Assembly: GCA_017965425.1 (NCBI GenBank) | Contig: JAGCPY010000088.1 | Span: 1 to 61,872 of the forward strand | Source of the DNA: Bacteroidaceae bacterium | GTDB lineage: Bacteria > Bacteroidota > Bacteroidia > Bacteroidales > Bacteroidaceae | Direction of reading: 5' to 3' | Length of the DNA stretch: 61,872 bases | Shown: piece after piece, positions 24,801 through 31,537 of the stretch | Layout: every line of letters starts with the position of its first letter | How positions within the stretch are numbered: the first letter of the stretch is position 1 | Position numbers and translations under genes: made by a program | The notes under the pieces: model-generated | Database searches by the model: none | Seen by the model: the letters and a program-made list of their open reading frames with translations, nothing else | Told to the model about the DNA's origin: nothing

Positions 24801-27694
24801 GTGTAGCAAGTGCCACCTTTCACAAAGGCGAAGTGTGCAGATACGCCATCGCCATATTCAGGTAAATATGGAATCTCGATGATGCGCAGTTCGTCGGATA
24901 AGCGGATGAGTTCATTCTTGACAATGCCCTTCTTTCCGACGAGGCTATAGTAAAGAGCCACATCCTCAAAGCTGCTGCCCACTTGCAGTCGAGCGGGATG
25001 CTTTGCGTCAAAAGTGTCCGTTGGGCAGTAGAGCCACTCCTCGGTGTGACGTGGCAGACGGATGTCAGTCATTCCGAAAACGTAGAAATGATGTTGAGCC
25101 GATGCCGTGTCTTGTCCCGCATGAGCTTTAGCATGGAGCGTGTATTCGCCAGAGGGCAGAGTGCGGATGGAAGAGAGAAGACGTTCATCGGCAGATGCCG
25201 CAGCCAATGTACCCGTGGCCAACGACTGAGTTCCCTCTGGAGCATTCTTTGGCACAATGCTCCAGTCGATTGTGCCAACGGCTGGCTTGCCCGTGGAAGT
25301 GAGTAGGTTGAAGGTGGGTGGCGTGAGTCGCTCGCGGTCTTGTTGTTCGTTCATGGTGATGGTCAAGCGTAGAGGAGTCGTGCAGAGTGGTAAGCGGATA
25401 CTTCCCTCACGAGTCTCACCAGCAGCACTGAGCACTTCAACGTCCAGAACAAGGCAAAGACCAGATCGAAGAGCTTCTGAAGGAATATCTTTTAAAGGAA
25501 CGCGCACGTAAAAAGAACCCTTTTCATCGGTTGAAACCGTGTCAATGGGGAGGGGGGCGGAATCATCATGGCGATACCACCAGAAGTAAGGGTAAGTGAA
25601 ACGGTAGTGTCCTGTAACACGGCCTTCGCGGACAGGCACGCCGTTATATCCGAGAGCCTTTCCCGTGAGGGTGATGCTGTCCTGTGGCCATTGAAGAGCG
25701 GGTGCCTCATCCATCTTCACTTCAAAAGTCGGACGTTTGTATTCTTCTACACGGATATACACGGATTGGTAGTCTGCCTGAAGTCGGTACATTCCAGGCA
25801 GTCTGCCTTCGGGGAGGACAAAATCTGTGCATAAAACGCCCATTTCATCAGTATTAACGGTGCGTTTTTCCACTTCTTTTCCATTGGCATCGTACAGACG
25901 AAGTACATATTCTTGATTCGCTACGGCTTTGGCGTCCCAATGCTGTTGGCTGTAAGCAATTCCGCTGACGTGAACAGTTTGTCCGGGACGGTAGATGGCT
26001 CGGTCTGTGTAAAGGCGCAGGTTCGTACTTGTCTGCTCCTTGGGAATTGTAGTAGCATTGCGCCAAAGTTGTTCATCTGGCAGATAATGGTCGTTGTCCT
26101 TGCTGGTTCTGACCATAATCCGGCGGCTGTTCTTGTTTTCGGTCAGCTCTTGGAAGAATGCACGTCCTTCCTCATTGGTTTTCGAGGTGGCCAGATGGAT
26201 TTTCTTGTTTGTCCGATAGTCCTCGTCAAAAAGGTCGATAGTGGCACCGTTGACTGGTTGCCCGCTTTCTGCATCAACAGCGATGACTTCCAACTCTTGG
26301 TCGCTGTGGAAACGTGTCATTGTCTTCAGACTTGTCACACGGAAAAGTTTATATTGGTTGGTGACAATCTTGCGTGTGGCCTCTTTCTCGTTACTGGTTG
26401 CATGGTAGAGTAGTGCATAAAGGCCCACATCGGGTGCTTTCCATACAATGCTGTCCTCGCTTGTTTCGAAAGGTGCTTTTTTCTCGATAGAATGGTCGAT
26501 TTTCTGTACCAACGTACCATTTTTCTTGAAGAAATCATTAACAGAAAGTTTGCTCTTTCCAAGATTGTCTTCTTTGAAATTATCTTTCAGGCGATAGACG
26601 GTGAAAGTGGCAGCAGTTGCGTTTTTGGCTGTGATCTTCCATGTGTAAGTCTTGCCGGGATAATAGACATCGTTTCCTGTCCAGCTGACTATGGGTCTGC
26701 GGAGTTCATTCAAATGGTTTCGCACTTCACCGATGCGGGAGTAGTTGGGGTATTTTTTGATGGCTTCTTCTGCCCATGCGACTTTTTGGGAATCGGGGGC
26801 ATCGGTTTGAATAAGAAGTAGATATACTTCAGTGCAAAGTGGTAGGTCGCCAAAGCTTTCTTTCAAGCTGAGGAGGTGTTTTATTCTTGGCGAGCTGTTG
26901 GCTGAGAGGGGGGTAGGCTGGTCCTGTCTGTTGTCTGTTTCTTCAATAAAGTTGATGCCGTCCAGACGGATGAGTAGCTCTGCCTCACGATTCTCCTGTT
27001 GTCGGTAAAGGTCGGCAACAGTTTCGCACATAGCTTTGAGGTTGATTTCTGGGTGTTGCCAAATGTTGAAGCGTTGGTTGCGGAACCGTTGCCAGAGTAT
27101 GTGCAGGAGGTCGTGGCGGAAATAGGCGGACTGCTCACCTTGTACAACGAATGGTAGCCACTCCTTACTCTTTGCGGCAGCGAGGGTGATGAGGTCTTCC
27201 ATGGAGCGTTGCCAGTTGGCAGTGGCGGCACTATCATATTGCTCCCACGTCCATTCTTTCATGTCCTCACTGGTGAGGTCGAGGTTTTTGGCTTGTGAAC
27301 GTCGTTGGTTGTTCTGATAGATTTCAGCAAGAATGGATGCGTAGATGGCTTTCACTTGGGGCAGGGTAGCTGAGGCCCGTAGGCGTTCCAGTTCGTGAAT
27401 GTCGGTGAAGAAACTGTCGGGTGCCCATTCCTGATGCAAGCTGGCCGCCTTCAGCCGTGCGCTTAACATCTGTCCGAGATTCCCATCAGCTTCAGCTTTG
27501 CTGAGGATTTGCTGTACTGTAGCGTAAGCTGACTGCGGCTTGCCGTCCTGTTCTTGTTGCTCTACTGTTTTCCAAAGGGCGGCATAGGCAGACCCTCCCC
27601 CCGCCCTCCCTTTTGAGGAGGGAGCAATTACATCGGAGAATACGGGAATAGACATAAATAATGATGTAAGGATAAGGACAAATAAGCGTTTCAT
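21833..27694 (-). CDS. Alpha-2-macroglobulin family protein (YfaS/MG2 type)
   Basis: The protein has 1953 residues from ATG 27694 (MKRLFVLILTSLFMSIPVFS signal). An MG2 domain is marked by LRLYTDRAIYRPGQTVHVSG. The A2M domain is marked by FTLPESLTTWQLLGIAHTSD. A helical toroid region (QQPDGGFGWFPGMRSSELMT) and C-terminal receptor-like strands follow. Bacterial members are thought to trap or inhibit proteases in the periplasm. The CxEQ thioester motif is not seen; the equivalent region reads LPALREPQNDD. Two oddities: codons about 21-36 (VIAPSSKGRAGGGSA) are encoded by a palindromic repeat that also lies upstream in inverted form, and near residue 1121 there is a SusC-like LHEVVMTGYGEAPK segment. 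Confidence 0.9.
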   Translation of the reverse strand: MKRLFVLILTSLFMSIPVFSDVIAPSSKGRAGGGSAYAALWKTVEQQEQDGKPQSAYATVQQILSKAEADGNLGQMLSARLKAASLHQEWAPDSFFTDIHELERLRASATLPQVKAIYASILAEIYQNNQRRSQAKNLDLTSEDMKEWTWEQYDSAATANWQRSMEDLITLAAAKSKEWLPFVVQGEQSAYFRHDLLHILWQRFRNQRFNIWQHPEINLKAMCETVADLYRQQENREAELLIRLDGINFIEETDNRQDQPTPLSANSSPRIKHLLSLKESFGDLPLCTEVYLLLIQTDAPDSQKVAWAEEAIKKYPNYSRIGEVRNHLNELRRPIVSWTGNDVYYPGKTYTWKITAKNATAATFTVYRLKDNFKEDNLGKSKLSVNDFFKKNGTLVQKIDHSIEKKAPFETSEDSIVWKAPDVGLYALLYHATSNEKEATRKIVTNQYKLFRVTSLKTMTRFHSDQELEVIAVDAESGQPVNGATIDLFDEDYRTNKKIHLATSKTNEEGRAFFQELTENKNSRRIMVRTSKDNDHYLPDEQLWRNATTIPKEQTSTNLRLYTDRAIYRPGQTVHVSGIAYSQQHWDAKAVANQEYVLRLYDANGKEVEKRTVNTDEMGVLCTDFVLPEGRLPGMYRLQADYQSVYIRVEEYKRPTFEVKMDEAPALQWPQDSITLTGKALGYNGVPVREGRVTGHYRFTYPYFWWYRHDDSAPLPIDTVSTDEKGSFYVRVPLKDIPSEALRSGLCLVLDVEVLSAAGETREGSIRLPLCTTPLRLTITMNEQQDRERLTPPTFNLLTSTGKPAVGTIDWSIVPKNAPEGTQSLATGTLAAASADERLLSSIRTLPSGEYTLHAKAHAGQDTASAQHHFYVFGMTDIRLPRHTEEWLYCPTDTFDAKHPARLQVGSSFEDVALYYSLVGKKGIVKNELIRLSDELRIIEIPYLPEYGDGVSAHFAFVKGGTCYTMNKSLRLTLPDRELRWQWTTFRDRLHPGDKETWTLRLTLPDGTPAPANLMATIYDASLDQLTPHSWNFLVNRMHNLRYMPWSSRHFFQTGSAHQQLYFAMKDYPVKELSFDSFNEEWFSRLSFYAVLNSRTRMLRANSKGAVMEEFAASDAVLHEVVMTGYGEAPKMSTASAKMAGETVEKESEGSGSGEDDGGTVGNASAAVRTNFNETAAFMPRLHSNPKTGEVSLSFTLPESLTTWQLLGIAHTSDMMSANIQAQAIARKEMMARLYLPRFLRAGDQSQIRAVVQNLTETPLSGNTKLEVFNPETDKIILKQTLPFHSEANGECVLAFDYTPTEDVPVVAVRLTAETTPAKKRDAVFSDGEQHYLPILSAKEWMTESVEIAADGEGTFTTDLSSLFNNDSRTATQRRLTVEYTTHPIWNVVQALPALREPQNDDVLSLTSLLYGNSLAAHIAASTPRLKEMIELWKQQTANSRRANGSGTDVASALASPLSQNEELKQIILDETPWLREADSDNEHRAQLIDLFNENLVESRLSSTLERLTQRQQPDGGFGWFPGMRSSELMTRLVCLELTRLRTLTDNFVALPSTAKRQTNTILEKAFTFIAQENAKLIQEMKKAEAKGTTIHTGSLMHLHYVYITQLVGIKLTKDQQADVRYLLDHLKGSVASMGNMERAVAAVVLRTAGRKKDAQLYYDSMKEHLTTTSKHGTFFDYAGGSFTPTDHKVTIHTAAMEAVAELDGDETSLMHGLRRWLLQQKRTQMWESSICTVDAIYALLNNNTAELEETEKDRITLNYARRKVNVSATSADGKNTSPAALGYIKQTYHDGAAPKSITVQRNSKAEAWGAVYAQYLTPVKDASAHAAGLTIRRELSSTTPRLGDKFITRYVINADRDYEYVCLRADRAACAEPAEQVSGYRYQGGLGYYRSVHDAHTDYFFDHLPKGTYVLEETAFIDRTGHYTTGLVTLRCLYAPEYGGNTPAVELTVDKQ
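27589..27634. repeat. GC-rich inverted repeat, copy 1 (inside the alpha-2-macroglobulin ORF)
   Basis: The + strand from CAGACCCTCCCC through GCCCTCCCTTTTGAGG to GCAATTACATC is complementary to copy 2 at 27722-27771. It encodes residues VIAPSSKGRAGGGSA of the mature N-terminus, which look inserted between the signal peptide and the first helical domain. Confidence 0.75.
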
Positions 27695-27721
27695 AAGGCT
27701 TGCTCTTGAATATAGGTTCCG

Positions 27722-27771
27722 GTAATGTAATTGCTCCTTCAAAGGGAGGGCGGGGAGGGGGTCTTCTGCAT
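27722..27771. repeat. GC-rich inverted repeat, copy 2 (spacer between pepD and alpha-2-macroglobulin)
   Basis: Reads GTAATGTAATTGCTCC then TTCAAAGGGAGGGCGGGG and GGGTCTTCTGCAT. It is the inverted counterpart of copy 1, with shared cores TGTAATTGCTCC and CAAAGGGAGGGCGGGG-like. The 87-bp interval between the copies holds the start codon and signal peptide of the alpha-2-macroglobulin. Confidence 0.75.
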
Positions 27772-27772
27772 A

Positions 27773-29227
27773 TTATTTCTCCGAAATCTCGGCCAGCAAG
27801 GTCTTCAGGAACTCCCAGAATCGTCCAACACTGGGGATGTTGCAGCGCTCGTTCGGGGTGTGGGGTGAACGCAGGGTGGGTCCAAATGAAATGAGATCCA
27901 TCTTCGGATAAACCTTTCCGATGAGGCTACATTCCAGTCCGGCATGTACTACTTCCACCTTGGCAGGCTTACCTTGGAGCCGTTCATAGAGTGCGGCCAT
28001 TTGTGCGGCGATGGGTGAGTCGAAGTTGGGCTGCCAAGCTCCGTATTCTCCGCCGTATTCTACTTTCATGCCAGCCATGCCGAACGTGCTCTCAAACATT
28101 TCCTGTTCCAGCTCCAGCTGGCTGTCGCAGCTCGAACGGGCGAGGATGAGTACTTCTGCCTTGCCGTTGCCAATAGTGATGATGGCCATGTTGGAACTCG
28201 TCTCGACAATGTGGGGCATTGATGGGATGTTGCGCAATACGCCATCATGGCAAGCAAGGATGGCACTGACGAGGTTGTCCTGAACCTCTTCTGGCACTTG
28301 CATTTTGGGGAGAGCCGTGCGTTCGATGTCGATGCAGACGGATTCCTCCACGCCGCGATATTCGTCGGCAAATGTCTTTTGGCAGTAAGTGGCCAAGTCA
28401 CGCAGGTCGGCTTCATTCTCGGCAGGAATGGTCAGCACAGTCTCTGCTGTGCGGGGAATGGCATTGCGCATGTTGCCGCCCTTCCAAGTGGCCAGGCGGG
28501 CATCATCGTCTTGGATGGCCTGACGCAAGAAACGTGCCATGAGCTTGTTGGCATTGGCGCGTCCTTGGTTGATTTCCAAGCCACTATGTCCGCCCTTTAG
28601 TCCGCTAATCGTAATACGCACGGCTATGTCGTCCTTTTCTGTTTCCACTTCCTGATAAGCAAGTGAGGCGGTGACGTTCACTCCTCCAGCACTGCCGATG
28701 CAGAATTCGCCTTCGCTTTCGTGGTCAATATTCAGGAGAATCTCACCTTTCAGCGTGTCTGGGGATAGGTGGTTGACGCCGTACATGCACGTTTCTTCGT
28801 CGGAAGTGATGAGGGCTTCCAGAGGTCCATGTTGAAGGGTGTCGTCTTCGAATACAGCCATGATGCAGGCCACGCCAATGCCGTCGTCGCTACCGAGTGT
28901 CGTTCCCTTCGCTTTCAGCCATTCGCCGTCAATCCATGTCTCTATGGGGTCTGTCTCGAAATTGTGAGTGCTTTCGTCGGTCTTTTGGGGTACCATGTCC
29001 ATGTGAGCCTGCATGGTACATAGCTTGCGATTCTCGAACCCTGGTGTGGCAGGCTTGCGCATAACAATGTTTTCGCCGCCGTCTTTAAAGGCTTCAATGC
29101 CTCGTTCTGCTGCCCAGTCAAGCAAAAAATGCTGGATGCGCTCGAGATGTCCGCTTGGACGGGGTACTTGTGTAAGCTTGTAGAAGTTGCCGAAGATGGC
29201 TTTCGGCTCAAGGTCGTGGATAGTCAT
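27773..29227 (-). CDS. pepD: Aminoacyl-histidine dipeptidase (beta-Ala-His dipeptidase)
   Basis: The protein has 484 residues, standard for PepD (peptidase family M20C), a cytosolic zinc dipeptidase. Seen: VPRPSGHLERIQHFL near the N-terminus, the zinc site LCTMQAHMDMVPQK, TLGSDDGIGVACIMA, ALITSDEETCMYGV, LLNIDHESEGEFCIGSAGG, and C-terminal VEVVHAGLECSLIG. The ATG at 29227 is 13 bp after the flippase-like gene's stop. It is separated from the alpha-2-macroglobulin start by a 78-bp spacer carrying an inverted repeat. Confidence 0.95.
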   Translation of the reverse strand: MTIHDLEPKAIFGNFYKLTQVPRPSGHLERIQHFLLDWAAERGIEAFKDGGENIVMRKPATPGFENRKLCTMQAHMDMVPQKTDESTHNFETDPIETWIDGEWLKAKGTTLGSDDGIGVACIMAVFEDDTLQHGPLEALITSDEETCMYGVNHLSPDTLKGEILLNIDHESEGEFCIGSAGGVNVTASLAYQEVETEKDDIAVRITISGLKGGHSGLEINQGRANANKLMARFLRQAIQDDDARLATWKGGNMRNAIPRTAETVLTIPAENEADLRDLATYCQKTFADEYRGVEESVCIDIERTALPKMQVPEEVQDNLVSAILACHDGVLRNIPSMPHIVETSSNMAIITIGNGKAEVLILARSSCDSQLELEQEMFESTFGMAGMKVEYGGEYGAWQPNFDSPIAAQMAALYERLQGKPAKVEVVHAGLECSLIGKVYPKMDLISFGPTLRSPHTPNERCNIPSVGRFWEFLKTLLAEISEK

Positions 29228-29240
29228 AGTTTTCTTTGTT

Positions 29241-30236
29241 TTATGAAGTTAATTGAGAATGTAATGATTTCGTCAAGAAAAGTGCGACCACTGCATATAG
29301 TCCCAACAGGGCTACGAGCAGCGTCTGAATCGTGTGAACAATGAGGGCGAAGAGGGCGCCGTTGTTGCCGTCCACGTTATAGAATACCAGCACAGTCTTC
29401 ACCGCGAAATGCCAAGGACCTGCACCGTTTGGCGTAGGAACCAGCACGGCAAACGTTCCCACAACGAAAGCCACCAATGCCACATTCAAGCCAAGGCCTT
29501 CGGTCCATTTGAAACAGAAGAAAGTCAGGTAAAAATGTAGGAAATAACATAGCCAGATGCCAAGACTGTAGAACCAAAAAACGCCCATTCCATCAATCTT
29601 TTTGATACTCATCACACCTTCGGTCAGTTCCTTGATGACCGATCGCGTGCGGGTCATGAATTGATAGCGTCTCAAGAGGATGACACCCGTGATGATGATG
29701 AGCACCAAGGACAAGATGGTCACCAGCCAGCCAGCCAATGTGAAATGGTGGAACAGACCGCTCAATGAGAGCCCTGTCACGTTGATGAAACGGAGGAAAA
29801 CAGGAACTTGTGCCAATACGACGATGGTGGACAGGATGGTAATCAACAGCATATCGACTACGCGCTCTGTCACAACGGTTCCCATGCTTCGAGTGAAACT
29901 GCAACCATCGTACCTTTTCAAGACCCCACAACGTAATATTTCGCCTACACGCGGCACGACCAGCGAACTGGCATAGCTCAGGAAAATGGCGCAGATGCTC
30001 GTGTTTAAGCGAGCCTCTTCGCCCATTGGACGCAATAGCTGACGCCACCGCAAGGCACGAAACACCTGGGCCAAGATGCCGAATGGGAACGACAGCCACA
30101 TCCAACGCCAATCCATCTCACTGCGCAAGGCCAGACGTAGAGTGTCCCACTCGAAGCCACGATACATCCACCAAAGGATGGCACCACCAATGGCCATCGG
30201 CAATAAGATTTTCAGTGTAGAACGAAGATAATTCAC
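29241..30236 (-). CDS. Second flippase-like (LPG_synthase_TM-type) membrane protein
   Basis: The protein has 331 residues with about eight hydrophobic helices. Family features are FRALRWRQLLRP, a middle SYASSLVVPRVGEILRCGVL, VVTERVVDMLLI, and late VPTPNGAGPWHFAV. The start codon is GTG at 30236; no in-frame ATG lies upstream. It is probably the first gene of the run flippase-pepD-alpha-2-macroglobulin-surE-lpxB. The proximity to lpxB allows a role in envelope lipid transport, but this is only context. It is a distant paralogue of the protein at 17122-18108, with the same PxxxGExL-type centre. Confidence 0.8.
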   Translation of the reverse strand: MNYLRSTLKILLPMAIGGAILWWMYRGFEWDTLRLALRSEMDWRWMWLSFPFGILAQVFRALRWRQLLRPMGEEARLNTSICAIFLSYASSLVVPRVGEILRCGVLKRYDGCSFTRSMGTVVTERVVDMLLITILSTIVVLAQVPVFLRFINVTGLSLSGLFHHFTLAGWLVTILSLVLIIITGVILLRRYQFMTRTRSVIKELTEGVMSIKKIDGMGVFWFYSLGIWLCYFLHFYLTFFCFKWTEGLGLNVALVAFVVGTFAVLVPTPNGAGPWHFAVKTVLVFYNVDGNNGALFALIVHTIQTLLVALLGLYAVVALFLTKSLHSQLTS

Positions 30237-30267
30237 CCGTGATGAAGCTTTTTTCTATATAAAAGAT

Positions 30268-30289
30268 TATCTTTGCACCCGCAAAGGTA
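30268..30289. promoter_or_regulatory. Face-to-face -7 elements for rsmA (+) and the flippase gene (-)
   Basis: TATCTTTG at 30268-30275 on the plus strand points to rsmA (ATG 30307). TACCTTTG at 30289-30282 on the minus strand points to the flippase gene (GTG 30236). The two boxes are 6 bp apart and face each other, so polymerase could hardly occupy both at once. Clear -33 TTTG boxes are not seen for either. Confidence 0.5.
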
Positions 30290-30306
30290 CAAATAACATA
30301 CGGATT

Positions 30307-31110
30307 ATGCGCACTGTAAAGCCAAAAAAGTTCCTCGGACAACACTTCTTAACGGATTTAGACATTGCGAAACGCATTGCGGACACCGTAGATGCCTTTT
30401 CTGACTTGCCCGTGTTGGAGGTGGGACCTGGCATGGGGGTAATGACGCAGTTCCTGAAACAGAAGCCTCGTCCGCTGAAGGTCGTGGAGCTGGATTCGGA
30501 GTCGGTGTCCTATCTGCGGAAGACCTGGCCGGAACTCGAAGACGACATCATCGAGGACGACTTCCTGAAGATGCATCTCGACCGCACGTTCGATGGACAC
30601 CCTTTCGTGCTGACAGGTAACTATCCTTATAACATCAGCAGCCAAATCTTTTTCAAGATGTTGGAGAACAAGAATTTGATTCCTTGTTGCACAGGCATGA
30701 TCCAGAAAGAAGTTGCAGATCGCATTGTTGCCCAACCTCATTCCAAAGCCTATGGCATTCTCTCTGTACTCATCCAAGCTTGGTACGCGCCTGAATACCT
30801 CTTCACCGTGGAGCCACACGTCTTCAATCCGCCACCCAAGGTACGTTCGGCGGTCATCCGTCTTACACGCAATGCCACCACCACGTTAGGTTGTGACGAA
30901 GCCCTTTTCAGACGTGTCGTCAAGACCACCTTCAATCAGCGACGCAAGACACTCCGTAACAACATTCGCCCCTTACTTGTTGAATTGAAGCCCAATGCCG
31001 ACCATGCTACGCTTCTTGCCGATTCACTCTTCAACCTGAGACCCGAACAGCTCTCTGTAGCTGATTTCATTGACCTCACCCGTCGCCTCAGCATTCATCT
31101 GAACCAATGA
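30307..31110 (+). CDS. rsmA: 16S rRNA dimethyladenosine transferase (m6-2A1518/A1519)
   Basis: The protein has 267 residues, the usual length for RsmA/KsgA. It uses S-adenosylmethionine to dimethylate two adjacent adenosines in the 3' hairpin of 16S rRNA during small-subunit assembly. Seen: KKFLGQHFL at the N-terminus, the SAM motif LEVGPGMGVMTQFL, VVELDSESVSYL, and motif IV as TGNYPYNISSQIFF. C-terminal: FNPPPKVRSAVIRL and TTFNQRRKTLRNN. Transcribed away from the flippase gene; no partner gene follows. Confidence 0.97.
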   Translation: MRTVKPKKFLGQHFLTDLDIAKRIADTVDAFSDLPVLEVGPGMGVMTQFLKQKPRPLKVVELDSESVSYLRKTWPELEDDIIEDDFLKMHLDRTFDGHPFVLTGNYPYNISSQIFFKMLENKNLIPCCTGMIQKEVADRIVAQPHSKAYGILSVLIQAWYAPEYLFTVEPHVFNPPPKVRSAVIRLTRNATTTLGCDEALFRRVVKTTFNQRRKTLRNNIRPLLVELKPNADHATLLADSLFNLRPEQLSVADFIDLTRRLSIHLNQ

Positions 31111-31537
31111 AAACATCAGAAACGGTTTCACCTCGCTTTCTCATATCATGAGTTCACTTTAAAAAGTCCTTTTTGTCCTGTTTTTCCCTTGGACTTGTAT
31201 TATAACGGATTGATTACCATTAATATCATTGCATAGATGAGTTTGAAAACTTTCCCTGTCATCTGAGCATATTGGGTCAATGGTCTGAAAAAACGTAGCT
31301 TGTTGGGGCTGTGTTGTTTTCAATGCTCTTCCACCATATTGTGTTGTTAAGTATGAAAATGGACAAAAACTAATGTTTACTCCCAAATACAAAATCATCA
31401 TTTGACAACAATTCGCTATTTACTGCTATATTATAGATGTACCCACCATCATCATCATCATTTTTTTTATTAAACTTCATCGCTTTTCTCAGATAATTTT
31501 ACTTACTTTGCCACGGATTAACAAACAAGACCTCATC
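31111..31537. other. Gene-poor interval before the regulator gene
   Basis: This 427-bp AT-rich stretch has no convincing gene. A minus-strand frame of 80 codons (31159-31401, reading ...FFQTIDPICSDD...) is open, but I cannot link it to a family and it may be the remnant of an insertion. A short CAT/ATC microsatellite lies at about 31446-31461, followed by a T-run. TTACTTTG at 31503-31510 is a possible -7 box for the regulator gene. Confidence 0.4.

Noticed and set aside
31159-31401. 80-codon minus-strand frame between rsmA and the regulator
   Set aside because: No recognisable family, and it sits in an AT-rich interval; noted only as a possible remnant.
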